Shown here: positions 1 through 9,344 of the stretch, piece by piece | How the letters are laid out: each line of letters starts with the position of its first letter | Numbering within the stretch: position 1 is the stretch's first letter | From: Enterovibrio nigricans DSM 22720 | GTDB lineage: Bacteria; Pseudomonadota; Gammaproteobacteria; Enterobacterales; Vibrionaceae | Assembly (NCBI RefSeq): GCF_900167155.1 | Contig: NZ_FUXU01000008.1 | Coordinates: forward strand, 54,426 to 118,425 | Reading direction: 5' to 3' | DNA length: 64,000 nt | The notes under the pieces: generated by a model | What the model was told of the DNA's origin: nothing | Seen by the model: only the letters and a program-made list of their open reading frames with translations | Database searches by the model: none | Position numbers and translations under genes: made by a program

Positions 1-1068
1 CGTACGTGCTTTGTTGATTTTGATGCCATCAAAACAAAGTGCGGCCATTTCGATACAGTCAAACCAAGTATCCAGCGCATCAAACAAGCCTTCTTTGTCT
101 TCCTGCATGTCCTTGTTGTATGCAAGCGGAAGCGCTTTAACTGTCATCATCATCGCAGACATGGCACCGTAAACACGGCCTGTTTTTCCACGGATAAGCT
201 CCAGCGCATCTGGATTTTTCTTTTGTGGCATCAACGAAGAACCAGATGTCACCGTATCGGCTAGCTCAACAAAGCCCGACTCGCCTGAGTTGTAGAAAAT
301 CAGATCTTCTGCCATCCGAGACAAGTGAAGCATGGACACCGAGGCAACTGACATCAGCTCCATCACATGGTCACGGTCAGACACCGAGTCCAAGCTGTTA
401 CGGGTTGCGCGACGGAAGCCCAAGCTATGCGCCAGTGCTTCACGATCTATCGGGTATGCCGTCCCCGCCAAGGCACCCGAACCCAATGGGCAAGTGTCTA
501 GACGGTTCAGTGCATCATTCAAACGTGAGTAATCACGCTCGAACATTTCAACGTAGGCCAGACACCAGTGTGCAAACGTCACGGGCTGGGCGCGTTGCAG
601 GTGGGTGTATCCTGGCAGTACCGTGGTTTGGTTTTCTGCCGCCACCTGAACCATTTGGTTTTGCAGCTTATCGAGAGCAAGGAGAAGTTGTTGGCCTTGC
701 TGACGACACCATAGTTTGAGGTCAGTCGCGACCTGATCGTTACGCGAACGGCCCGTGTGCAGCTTTTTACCTAAATCGCCCACTTTGGCGATCAGTTGCT
801 GCTCCACCCAGCTATGAATATCTTCAGCATCGGAGCGCAGGATCTGCTCTGGATCTTCCATCACAGCCAGCTTGATTTCATTAAGCGCGAGCTCCAAACG
901 TTGCTGCTCTAGCTCCGTCAGGACACTCACAGAACGCAAGGCTTTTGACCACGCAATCGAGCCCACGATATCCTGCTCTGCGAGGCGATAGTCGAAACGC
1001 AGCGAATCATTAAACTGCTTGAAACGTGTATCAGCTGCCTGACTAAACCTTCCGCCCCATAACGCCAT
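1..1068 (-). CDS. argH: Argininosuccinate lyase, partial (C-terminal part outside the window)
   Basis: Splits argininosuccinate into arginine and fumarate, the last step of arginine synthesis in the cytoplasm. The frame opens with MALWGGRF at 1068 and stays open to the window edge (356 codons). The fumarase/aspartase superfamily signature [11 protein letters not shown] is readable near 210-245, and the HTGRSRNDQ segment that binds substrate lies near 740-770. It is the last gene of argCBGH in this window, 40 bases after argG. In many vibrios ArgH carries a fused ArgA-type acetyltransferase domain at its C-terminus; that part would lie beyond base 1, so it cannot be judged here. Confidence 0.96.
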   Translation of the reverse strand, partial: MALWGGRFSQAADTRFKQFNDSLRFDYRLAEQDIVGSIAWSKALRSVSVLTELEQQRLELALNEIKLAVMEDPEQILRSDAEDIHSWVEQQLIAKVGDLGKKLHTGRSRNDQVATDLKLWCRQQGQQLLLALDKLQNQMVQVAAENQTTVLPGYTHLQRAQPVTFAHWCLAYVEMFERDYSRLNDALNRLDTCPLGSGALAGTAYPIDREALAHSLGFRRATRNSLDSVSDRDHVMELMSVASVSMLHLSRMAEDLIFYNSGESGFVELADTVTSGSSLMPQKKNPDALELIRGKTGRVYGAMSAMMMTVKALPLAYNKDMQEDKEGLFDALDTWFDCIEMAALCFDGIKINKART

Positions 1069-1108
1069 ATGTACTTCTCCTTAAAACCCTATTGCTTCCA
1101 GCTGCTGT

Positions 1109-2320
1109 CTATTTTTGTTTTTTCTCGTTCAGCGCGCGAATACGGCTCGACAGCGAGTAAAGACGGATGAAGCCACCAGCATGGCTTTGGTCATACACTT
1201 CATCTTCACCGAATGTCGCAAACTCTTCCGAGTATAGGCTGTTGAGTGAACGCTTTTGCACTACTGTAGCGTGTCCTTTGTACAGTTTCACTACCACTTC
1301 ACCCGTTACAGCCTCTGCGATTGTGTCCGCAGCCGCAAGAATCGACTTACACAGTGGTGTAAACCAACGACCGTCGTAAATCAGGTGAGACGCTTTCAAA
1401 CCCAACTCTTCACGGAATTCAAAGCAATCTTTGTCCAGCACCAGTTGCTCAACACCACGCAACGCTTCCATGATAATCGTGCCCCCTGGCGTTTCATAGC
1501 AGCCACGCGACTTCATGCCCACCAGACGGTTTTCGACGATATCAATACGGCCTACACCATGACGTGCACCTTTCTCGTTCAGCGTCGTCAGCACTTGATA
1601 CGGACTCATAGCCTCGCCATCAACCGCGACCACTTCGCCTTTCTCAACCAGCAAAGAGACGGTTTCTGATTGATCTGGTGCTTGCTCCGGATCAACGGTC
1701 CACATCCAACACAGCTCATTGGGTGCATTCCACGTATCTTCCAGCACGCCACCTTCGGTAGAAATGTGCCATGCGTTTGCATCACGGCTATAGATTTTCT
1801 CAAGGCTTGCAGTACATGGGATGTTACGTTCTGCCAGGTAGTCCAGCAGGGCTTCTCGTGAACGAAGGTCCCACTCACGCCAAGGTGCAATCACTTTCAG
1901 TTGCGGTGCCAGTGCGGCGAAGGCACTTTCAAAACGCACTTGGTCGTTTCCTTTACCCGTACAACCGTGGCACAGTGCATCTGCGCCCACTTCCAGCGCA
2001 CATTCCACCTGTGCTTTGGCGATAATTGGGCGTGCCATCGAGGTACCGAGAAGGTACTTGCCTTCGTATACAGCGCCAGTTTTCAAGCTTGGGTAGATAT
2101 AATCCGCCACCAGCTCGTCTTTCAAGTCGGCGATGTAACACGCCGATGCACCCGAAGCGATTGCCTTTTCTTCGATGCCAACAAGTTCTTTTTCGCCTTG
2201 GCCCACATCTGCGACGAACGCCACCACTTCACAGTCATAGTTTTCTTTCAACCATGGAATGATCGCCGACGTATCGAGACCGCCAGAATATGCAAGTACT
2301 ACCTTTTTGATATCGCTCAT
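1109..2320 (-). CDS. argG: Argininosuccinate synthase
   Basis: Joins citrulline and aspartate with ATP to form argininosuccinate, the substrate of the neighbouring ArgH. The 403-residue protein begins [25 protein letters not shown] is the ATP-pyrophosphatase P-loop of this family. The motif [13 protein letters not shown], typical of the citrulline/aspartate site, lies near residue 120. The length fits the ~400-residue class rather than the longer E. coli enzyme. It lies 61 bases after argB and 40 before argH on the same strand, so it is very likely part of one transcript. Confidence 0.97.
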   Translation of the reverse strand: MSDIKKVVLAYSGGLDTSAIIPWLKENYDCEVVAFVADVGQGEKELVGIEEKAIASGASACYIADLKDELVADYIYPSLKTGAVYEGKYLLGTSMARPIIAKAQVECALEVGADALCHGCTGKGNDQVRFESAFAALAPQLKVIAPWREWDLRSREALLDYLAERNIPCTASLEKIYSRDANAWHISTEGGVLEDTWNAPNELCWMWTVDPEQAPDQSETVSLLVEKGEVVAVDGEAMSPYQVLTTLNEKGARHGVGRIDIVENRLVGMKSRGCYETPGGTIIMEALRGVEQLVLDKDCFEFREELGLKASHLIYDGRWFTPLCKSILAAADTIAEAVTGEVVVKLYKGHATVVQKRSLNSLYSEEFATFGEDEVYDQSHAGGFIRLYSLSSRIRALNEKKQK

Positions 2321-2381
2321 GTCACTACTCCTTGTTCACCGCTCTGACGGTCAGTACAGGCGGTAACGATTAAAAATTCGG

Positions 2382-3161
2382 TTATACGGTAAAACGGGTG
2401 CCGATGTTGCCGCCATTGAAAAGCTCGGACAGCTTTTCAGGATAACGCCACGTCGCCACTTCAATCGGTCTTCCTAAGGCTTTCGCCGCATCAAACGCCG
2501 CATTCACTTTGACAATCATGCCATCGGTGATCACGCCGCTTTCAATCAATTCATTCGCAAGCTTTTCATCCAACGTTGGCATCAACTTACCTTTGCCATT
2601 TAAGACGCCACTCACGTCCGACAGTAGAACCAGTTCGGCATCTAATGCTGCTGCTACTGCCACCGCTGCTTGGTCCGCATTTACGTTCATCAGCTCACCG
2701 TCTTCGTCGATTCCAATTGAGCTAATGATAGGCACCGCACCTGTCGACAAGATGGCTTGCAACACCGCAGAGCTACCTGGAGACGCTTTACCTACGTTGC
2801 CAAGTTCTGGGTCAAATTGCTCAATCTTACACAGACCACCATCAGCAAGGCTCAGACCAACCGCGTTGATGCCACTTTTAATCGCTTCACCTTGCAGCAA
2901 CTTGTTCGCCGTACCGGCTAATGCACCCGCAACCACATTGATTTGGTCTTTTGGCGTGACACGCAAGCCCTGTTTTTTCTCGACCTTCAAGTTCAACGCT
3001 TTCATCAAGTCGTCAACCAGATAACCACCACCATGGACTATCACTAACTCTCGATGCGCGGAGTCTTTATATTCACTCATCGCACTGAATAGCTTTTCTA
3101 ACGTTTCTGTGCAGGACAGGGCTGCACCACCCAACTTGACGACTAAAGGACGTAAACTCAT
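2382..3161 (-). CDS. argB: Acetylglutamate kinase
   Basis: Phosphorylates N-acetylglutamate, the second step of ornithine synthesis. The 259-residue protein starts [15 protein letters not shown], with the amino-acid-kinase motif KLGG, then IVHGGG near residue 47, GALAGTANK in the middle and [12 protein letters not shown] near residue 205. A longer reading from an upstream start at 3179 is possible, but AGGAG lies just before the start at 3161 and the N-terminus then matches E. coli ArgB. The start is 10 bases after the argC stop, so translation is probably coupled. Confidence 0.96.
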   Translation of the reverse strand: MSLRPLVVKLGGAALSCTETLEKLFSAMSEYKDSAHRELVIVHGGGYLVDDLMKALNLKVEKKQGLRVTPKDQINVVAGALAGTANKLLQGEAIKSGINAVGLSLADGGLCKIEQFDPELGNVGKASPGSSAVLQAILSTGAVPIISSIGIDEDGELMNVNADQAAVAVAAALDAELVLLSDVSGVLNGKGKLMPTLDEKLANELIESGVITDGMIVKVNAAFDAAKALGRPIEVATWRYPEKLSELFNGGNIGTRFTV

Positions 3162-3171
3162 GAATGCACTC

Positions 3172-4179
3172 CTACACAATGGCCGTTAAAACAGGAAAAC
3201 CGAAACGGATGTTCACGCACTGCATGGCTTGGCTAGCAGCGCCTTTAAGCAGGTTATCAATAGCAGAGGTTAAGATGATGTGCTGGCCGCTTACAGACCA
3301 GCCAATGTCGCAAAAGCCCGTGTTTTGCACCGATTGCAACTTGGCACTTTGGCCCGCACCCAGTGGACGAACGAAAGGCTTATCCTGGTATGCGCTTGTT
3401 AGCGCGTTCGTGATTTGATCTACGCTCACCCCATCCGCCAGTTTGGCCGTGATGGTGGCAAGAATGCCGCGTTTGAAATTGCCAAGGTGCGGAGTGAAAA
3501 TCACATCGCAGCCTAAATGTGCTGCAATCTCAGGTTGGTGGCGGTGGTTGAAGATACCGTAGGCATGAAGGCTGACCTCACAGAAACTGTTTGTCATTGA
3601 TGCTTTGCGACCCGCACCAGAAGCGCCACTCACGGCATTAATCACGGGCCATTGATTCACATCCAACAGGCCGCTATCGATCAGAGGTTTAAGTGCCAGT
3701 TGTGACGCGGTTGGGTAGCAACCTGGCACAGCCACTAAGTCCGCTGTCGCAATCGCAGCTTCATTCCACTCAGCAAGGCCGTAAACCGCTTTTTCCAGCC
3801 AATCGCCATATTGATGTTCAAAACCGTAGTAATCGGTGTAGAAGCTGTCGGACTGAACACGAAAAGCACCAGACAGGTCAAAGACTTTACAGCCTTCAGC
3901 TAAAAACGTCGGTGCAATGTCATGGCTTACTTCATGGGCGGTCGCTAGAAAAACCACGTCCGCAGACTTCGCGACAGCAGCAATATCTTTAAGCGGTTGA
4001 AGCGGGAGGTCGACCAGCCCTTTCAAGGTGCCATGAAGATCACTGATAGGTGTGTTGGCATCTGTGCTGCTCTCAGACACAAACAAACCGCTCAATACAA
4101 GCTCAGGATGGAGGTGGACCATTTTGGTCAGCTCGGCACCGGTATAACCACTGGCACCGACAATCACTGTCTTTAGCAT
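3172..4179 (-). CDS. argC: N-acetyl-gamma-glutamyl-phosphate reductase
   Basis: NADPH-dependent reduction of N-acetylglutamyl phosphate to the semialdehyde, the third step of arginine synthesis. 335 residues: the Rossmann motif [11 protein letters not shown] is at the N-terminus and the catalytic Cys is in [12 protein letters not shown] near residue 155. It is the first gene of the argCBGH operon. In E. coli and, from memory, in vibrios argE lies divergently upstream, but here no deacetylase gene lies between argC and ppc. Confidence 0.97.
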   Translation of the reverse strand: MLKTVIVGASGYTGAELTKMVHLHPELVLSGLFVSESSTDANTPISDLHGTLKGLVDLPLQPLKDIAAVAKSADVVFLATAHEVSHDIAPTFLAEGCKVFDLSGAFRVQSDSFYTDYYGFEHQYGDWLEKAVYGLAEWNEAAIATADLVAVPGCYPTASQLALKPLIDSGLLDVNQWPVINAVSGASGAGRKASMTNSFCEVSLHAYGIFNHRHQPEIAAHLGCDVIFTPHLGNFKRGILATITAKLADGVSVDQITNALTSAYQDKPFVRPLGAGQSAKLQSVQNTGFCDIGWSVSGQHIILTSAIDNLLKGAASQAMQCVNIRFGFPVLTAIV

Positions 4180-4650
4180 GAAAAATCCGTTTTTTGTTCA
4201 ATGATGAATGATGATGCATTCAGCTTGCTCAGCTGTGAGAGGGGCACGATATACCCAACGCTAATGATTAACGTCGGCGTCGTCGCTGAAGAAGGGGTGT
4301 TGAAAACTTGTCCATCTTGATATCGTACCTGCTCTTTGCTTCCATGAGCTATTTTTAGTTGTTTATTCATATAAAATGAATTTATATGTGTTTTTTAACG
4401 TTATAAATGACTAATGTCAATAACAAAGGCAAAATAAACCGACGCAACACGGTACCTTTAAAAAAGGACATAGATAACGCGATACATTGTAATTTTGTTA
4501 CATCCCGCTCTACACCTGAGCTATCAAGGGATGCGAGCGAAATTACAAAACTATATGTACAAGGATGATTGACCAATGGGGCAGTAATTGGCTAGATTGA
4601 GCCGTTAAGATTGCAATTTGGATGTAACAAAGTTACGAAACGGACGCATT
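4180..4650. other. Divergent intergenic region between argC and ppc
   Basis: This gap of about 470 bases holds the argC promoter with the ARG-box-like pair and, on the other side, the ppc leader. No convincing gene is seen. Two short minus-strand readings of about 64 codons have no recognisable motif. No remnant of argE was found. Confidence 0.6.
4354..4392 (-). promoter_or_regulatory. Candidate ArgR (ARG box) pair upstream of argC
   Basis: Two ARG-box-like sites lie side by side at 4354-4371 and 4375-4392. Their inner half-sites are exact (ATTCA at 4365-4369 and TGAAT at 4377-4381) and their outer halves are degenerate. The spacing of about 3 bases matches the paired boxes known for ArgR. 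A minus-strand TTGACA at 4415-4420, with a weak -10 (TAAAAA) 17 bases on, would place the boxes just downstream of the promoter, where ArgR could repress. Inference from sequence similarity only. Confidence 0.4.
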
Positions 4651-7281
4651 ATGAATGACAAGTACGACGCTCTGAAGAGTAATGTCAGTATGCTAGGTCA
4701 CTTACTGGGTAACACAATTAAAGATGCCCATGGTGACGAATTACTAGCGAAAGTGGAAGAGATCCGTAAGCTCTCTAAATCTGCTTCTGCAGGCAATAAA
4801 GACGATCATGAGAAACTGATCGATGTTCTGCAAAACCTGCCAAATGACCAGATGTTACCGGTTGCGCGTGCATTCAGTCAGTTTTTGAACCTGACGAATA
4901 TCGCCGAACAATACCATTCTGTTTCTCGCCACTGCGAAGAGTCTGTGTGTAGCCCTGACTCGATAGACGATTTGTTTATGCGTCTGAAAGGCAACGATGT
5001 TTCGCCAACAGACACGGATAAAGCCGTAAACGATCTGAAAATTGAGCTTGTTTTAACCGCGCACCCAACAGAGATAGCGCGTCGTACCACCATTCATAAA
5101 CTCGTTCAAATCAACAAATGCCTGTCAAAGCTGGAGCTTGGTGATCTGTCTTCAAGCGAACGAAGCAAGGCTGAACTTCGCCTTGAGCAACTTATCGCCC
5201 AGGCATGGCATTCAGACGTTATCCGCCAACAACGCCCTAGCCCATTAGATGAAGCCAAATGGGGATATGCGGTTATCGAAAACAGCTTATGGCAAGCCGT
5301 TCCCGAATTCCTGCGCCAATTTGATCAAAAGTTGAACCATCATTTAGGTCGAGGCCTGCCGATTGAAGCGGCTCCGATTCAGATTTCAAGCTGGATGGGT
5401 GGCGACCGTGACGGTAACCCATTCGTCACGTCTGACGTTACACGCGAAGTGTTATTGCTTTCTCGCTGGAAAGCCGCCGATCTTTACCTTGGCGATCTGC
5501 AAGAGCTTATCAGTGAGCTTTCAATGACGCGCTGTAACGACGTTGTACGCGCCATGGCTGGTGATGAACACGAACCTTACCGTGCGATTTTAAAATCACT
5601 GCGTAAAACACTGAACAACACGTTGGATTACCTCGATGCAAAAATCAAAGGCCAGCGTGCAGATAACAAAGATATTCTGACCCATGCAGACCAACTCTGG
5701 ACACCGCTACATGCGTGTTACCAATCTCTGCATGAGTGTGGCATGGGCATCATCGCAGATGGCTTGCTGCTCGATACCCTGCGACGCATTCGCACCTTCG
5801 GCGTGAACCTCATTAAACTGGATATCCGTCAGGAGAGCACTCGCCACGCAAATGTACTTTCAGAGGTCACTCGTACTCTGGGCATGGGCGATTACGGTCA
5901 GTGGAGTGAGCAGGACAAGCAAGCGTTCCTTATTCGCGAACTGAGTTCAAAGCGTCCGTTGTTGCCACGTGACTGGGAACCCTCTGATGAGGTTCAGGAA
6001 GTACTAGAGACTTGCCGCATTGTGGCAGAACAGCCGCGCGAGGCGCTGGGCGCCTATGTCATCTCGATGGCACGCACAGCCTCTGACGTTCTGGCTGTCC
6101 ACCTGCTTCTTAAAGAAGCGGGCTGCCCGTTCCGCATGGACGTTTGCCCACTGTTCGAAACACTTGATGATTTGAACAACGCAGAAGCCGTGATCCGCCA
6201 ATTGTTGAACATCGACTGGTACCGTGGCTTCATTCAAAACTTCCAGATGGTCATGATTGGTTACTCTGACTCAGCCAAAGATGCTGGTGTTATGGCAGCA
6301 GGCTGGGCACAATATCAAGCAATGGAATCACTGGTTAGCCTATGTGAAGAGCAAGGCGTTGATCTGGTGCTGTTCCATGGCCGTGGTGGTTCAATTGGTC
6401 GCGGTGGTGCACCTGCACATGCGGCATTGCTTTCTCAGCCGCCTCGCAGCCTGAAAGGTGGCCTGCGCGTGACAGAGCAAGGTGAGATGATCCGCTTTAA
6501 GCTGGGCTTGCCGGATGTTGCTATCAATAGCCTCAACCTTTACGCAAGTGCGATTTTGGAAGCGAACCTGCTACCGCCACCAGAGCCAAAACAAGAATGG
6601 CGCGATCTGATGGAAACGCTGAGCGAGGTTTCTTGCGAAGCCTACCGCGACATTGTACGTGGCAACAAAGACTTCGTACCGTACTTCCGTTCAGCCACCC
6701 CGGAGTTGGAGTTGGGTAAACTGCCGCTGGGTTCTCGTCCATCGAAGCGAAACCCGAATGGCGGCGTAGAAAGCCTACGCGCTATCCCATGGATTTTCGC
6801 CTGGAGCCAAAACCGCTTGCTGTTGCCAGCGTGGCTGGGTGCCGGACAGGCAATCCAATTCTCCATTGATCACGGTCACCTGAAGCAATTGGAAGAGATG
6901 TGCCGTGAATGGCCATTCTTCTCTACCCGTCTGGGCATGCTTGAGATGGTTTACATCAAATCCAATGCTTCAATTTCCAAATACTATGACGAACAACTCG
7001 TTGCGGAAGAATTGTGGCCGCTGGGTGAACAGCTTCGCACACGTCTGGCACAGGATATCAAAGCGGTACTGATGGTCGAAAACAGCGATCACCTAATGGA
7101 GCAAAACCCGTGGGGTGCGGAAGCGATTCGCCTGCGTAATATCTATGTTGAGCCTCTCAACATGCTGCAAGCTGAGCTACTCCACCGTACTCGTGCATCA
7201 GCCGAAGAGCACACCCCTCTCGACGACGCGCTGATGGTAACCATCGCGGGTATTGCGGCAGGTATGCGCAACACCGGATAA
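4651..7281 (+). CDS. ppc: Phosphoenolpyruvate carboxylase
   Basis: Carboxylates phosphoenolpyruvate to oxaloacetate, refilling the TCA cycle. The start at 4651 gives [16 protein letters not shown], matching the E. coli N-terminus and preceded by GGA; an in-frame start 33 bases upstream is less likely. The 876-residue protein carries both family signatures: [12 protein letters not shown] with the catalytic His near residue 138, and [12 protein letters not shown] with the catalytic Lys near 540. It also has [12 protein letters not shown] for phosphoenolpyruvate binding and the invariant C-terminus MRNTG. It is followed by a strong terminator at 7306-7334. Confidence 0.98.
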   Translation: MNDKYDALKSNVSMLGHLLGNTIKDAHGDELLAKVEEIRKLSKSASAGNKDDHEKLIDVLQNLPNDQMLPVARAFSQFLNLTNIAEQYHSVSRHCEESVCSPDSIDDLFMRLKGNDVSPTDTDKAVNDLKIELVLTAHPTEIARRTTIHKLVQINKCLSKLELGDLSSSERSKAELRLEQLIAQAWHSDVIRQQRPSPLDEAKWGYAVIENSLWQAVPEFLRQFDQKLNHHLGRGLPIEAAPIQISSWMGGDRDGNPFVTSDVTREVLLLSRWKAADLYLGDLQELISELSMTRCNDVVRAMAGDEHEPYRAILKSLRKTLNNTLDYLDAKIKGQRADNKDILTHADQLWTPLHACYQSLHECGMGIIADGLLLDTLRRIRTFGVNLIKLDIRQESTRHANVLSEVTRTLGMGDYGQWSEQDKQAFLIRELSSKRPLLPRDWEPSDEVQEVLETCRIVAEQPREALGAYVISMARTASDVLAVHLLLKEAGCPFRMDVCPLFETLDDLNNAEAVIRQLLNIDWYRGFIQNFQMVMIGYSDSAKDAGVMAAGWAQYQAMESLVSLCEEQGVDLVLFHGRGGSIGRGGAPAHAALLSQPPRSLKGGLRVTEQGEMIRFKLGLPDVAINSLNLYASAILEANLLPPPEPKQEWRDLMETLSEVSCEAYRDIVRGNKDFVPYFRSATPELELGKLPLGSRPSKRNPNGGVESLRAIPWIFAWSQNRLLLPAWLGAGQAIQFSIDHGHLKQLEEMCREWPFFSTRLGMLEMVYIKSNASISKYYDEQLVAEELWPLGEQLRTRLAQDIKAVLMVENSDHLMEQNPWGAEAIRLRNIYVEPLNMLQAELLHRTRASAEEHTPLDDALMVTIAGIAAGMRNTG

Positions 7282-7305
7282 ATGAGAAATCGGTTCAAAA
7301 ATAAG

Positions 7306-7334
7306 AAAGGCTGCCATGTTGCAGCCTTTTTTAT
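7306..7334 (+). terminator. Rho-independent terminator of ppc
   Basis: The stem AAAGGCTGC/GCAGCCTTT with a 6-base loop is followed by a T-run, 25 bases after the ppc stop. Confidence 0.9.
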
Positions 7335-7362
7335 CTTTATTAATGCTTTTTCGTTTGTCGTT

Positions 7363-7384
7363 GCATTGATAATGTTATTAATAT
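7363..7384. promoter_or_regulatory. Candidate LuxR/HapR-family operator upstream of aphA
   Basis: Bases 7363-7384 match about 16 of 22 positions of the LuxR/HapR consensus TTATTGATAAATTTATCAAT(AA), including an intact ATTGATAA arm. HapR/LuxR is known to repress aphA at high cell density in Vibrio. The site lies about 80 bases before the start point suggested by the TATAAC at 7442-7447, close to the known HapR position in V. cholerae. Inference, not tested. Confidence 0.55.
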
Positions 7385-7441
7385 GTTGTCCTGCGATGAA
7401 CAAGCTGGCTTCGCCATCTTTCTGAAGCAGAATACATCGAA

Positions 7442-7470
7442 TATAACTAATCGCTTTGTTACTAATAACG
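7442..7470 (+). promoter_or_regulatory. Probable aphA -10 element and candidate Qrr sRNA pairing site
   Basis: A -10 hexamer TATAAC at 7442-7447 suggests transcription starting near 7454 and a leader of about 175 bases. At 7459-7470, TTACTAATAACG can pair over 12 bases (10 Watson-Crick, 2 G-U) with the conserved CGUUGUUAGUGA core of Qrr sRNAs as I remember it. Qrr sRNAs are known to activate aphA translation in Vibrio. The pairing rests on a recalled Qrr sequence. Confidence 0.45.
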
Positions 7471-7628
7471 ATGATCTTTTGCACCATAAGGTTTTCGGTG
7501 CACGTTGGCGTGGTTATCGTTAGGAAGAAAAAGCGTGTCGATCGTCCCAGAGCAGTGGAATATAAATACTCGCCATAGAGCGACATCCTCGGGCAACGGA
7601 TCGCCATTTACGATTTTGGATAGAAGAG

Positions 7629-8204
7629 ATGTCACTACCACATGTTATTCTGACGGTGCTCAGCCACCACGACGCAACGGGTTACGATATAACGAAAGAG
7701 TTTTCCAGTGCTATCGGGTACTTTTGGAAAGCCAGTCACCAGCAAGTCTATCGAGAACTGAATAAACTTGCCGATCAAGGTGCGGTCAGTTGTCGTCTTG
7801 AACCTCAAGACGGAAAGCCGGATCGCAAAGTCTATTCCATCACTGAAATTGGCAAGCAAAGCCTTTATGAATGGTTTTTACTTCCCGCCAAACATCCCAC
7901 AGACCGCGACGAAATTTCAGCAAAGCTTCTCACCTGCAGTATTTTCGATGCCGCACCAATGATCGAACATATTCATGCGTTAATGGATGAGGCACGCATA
8001 CAGCTCAGCCGATATCGCGATCTAGAAAGAAGTCAGTACAGTGAGTCCGCCATTCTTACACGGGAGGGCCGCTTGGAGCGTTTGACGTTGCGTCGCAACA
8101 TCTTACAAAAAGAAGCATGGCTGACTTGGGCTGAAGAGGTGTTGATGCAACTGAACATCATGGAAAGTACAGAAAGCCATCCTCGCGTTGCCGCTTCCTT
8201 GTAA
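7629..8204 (+). CDS. aphA: PadR-family quorum-sensing/virulence regulator AphA
   Basis: AphA is the master regulator at low cell density in vibrios, acting in the cytoplasm as a DNA-binding dimer. The 191-residue protein starts MSLPHVILTVLSHHDATGYD, nearly identical to V. cholerae AphA. It continues with the PadR winged-helix segment KEFSSAIGYFWKASHQQVY and KPDRKVYSIT. A C-terminal coiled region, with RLERLTLRRNIL near residues 148-160, gives the antiparallel dimer arm. It is about a dozen residues longer than I recall for V. cholerae. The position next to ppc is the same as in V. cholerae. The upstream region carries a LuxR/HapR-like site and a possible Qrr pairing site, consistent with the known circuit. 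Confidence 0.95.
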   Translation: MSLPHVILTVLSHHDATGYDITKEFSSAIGYFWKASHQQVYRELNKLADQGAVSCRLEPQDGKPDRKVYSITEIGKQSLYEWFLLPAKHPTDRDEISAKLLTCSIFDAAPMIEHIHALMDEARIQLSRYRDLERSQYSESAILTREGRLERLTLRRNILQKEAWLTWAEEVLMQLNIMESTESHPRVAASL

Positions 8205-8207
8205 CCT

Positions 8208-8240
8208 AAAAAGCCGTCGCTAAGACGGCTTTTTCTTTTC
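8208..8240. terminator. Bidirectional terminator between aphA and metF
   Basis: The stem AAAAAGCCGTC/GACGGCTTTTT has a 5-base loop (8219-8223). It has a T-run in both directions and lies between two convergent genes. Confidence 0.9.
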
Positions 8241-8252
8241 CCCATCTAAGCG

Positions 8253-9152
<900 letters not shown>

Positions 9153-9192
9153 CTACCTCGGCATCCTCGCCGAAAAATCTTTTTTGGTGACG

Positions 9193-9216
9193 ACTCATTT
9201 AGCCGTCTATATGTCC
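9193..9216 (-). promoter_or_regulatory. MetJ operator (met boxes) of metF
   Basis: Three contiguous 8-base boxes, read on the minus strand: GGACATAT (9209-9216), AGACGGCT (9201-9208, 7 of 8 to AGACGTCT) and AAATGAGT (9193-9200). MetJ with S-adenosylmethionine binds two or more tandem boxes. Confidence 0.75.
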
Positions 9217-9295
9217 AAATAATGAATTGCGAGCAAGTCAAAGTCAACGTGGTTAACTTGAATTTTATTCATGTTCCACATGTAAGTTCTTCACA

Positions 9296-9329
9296 TACAA
9301 AAAAGCGGAGCATCATGCTCCGCTTTTTC
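9296..9329 (-). terminator. Terminator of metBL
   Basis: A perfect 12-bp stem, AAAAGCGGAGCA/TGCTCCGCTTTT, with a 3-base loop lies 15 bases past the metL stop. It separates metBL transcription from metF. Confidence 0.9.
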
Positions 9330-9344
9330 CTCGCATAAATTCGC

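Noticed and set aside
1256..2347. Several long plus-strand readings across the arginine operon
   Set aside because: They are shadows of argG on the opposite strand and carry no family motif.
4382..4576. 64-codon minus-strand reading upstream of argC
   Set aside because: It covers the argC promoter and ARG-box-like region, and shows no motif or good ribosome site.
7143..7607. 154-codon minus-strand reading after ppc
   Set aside because: It is antisense to the ppc end, runs through the ppc terminator and the aphA control region, and has no motif.
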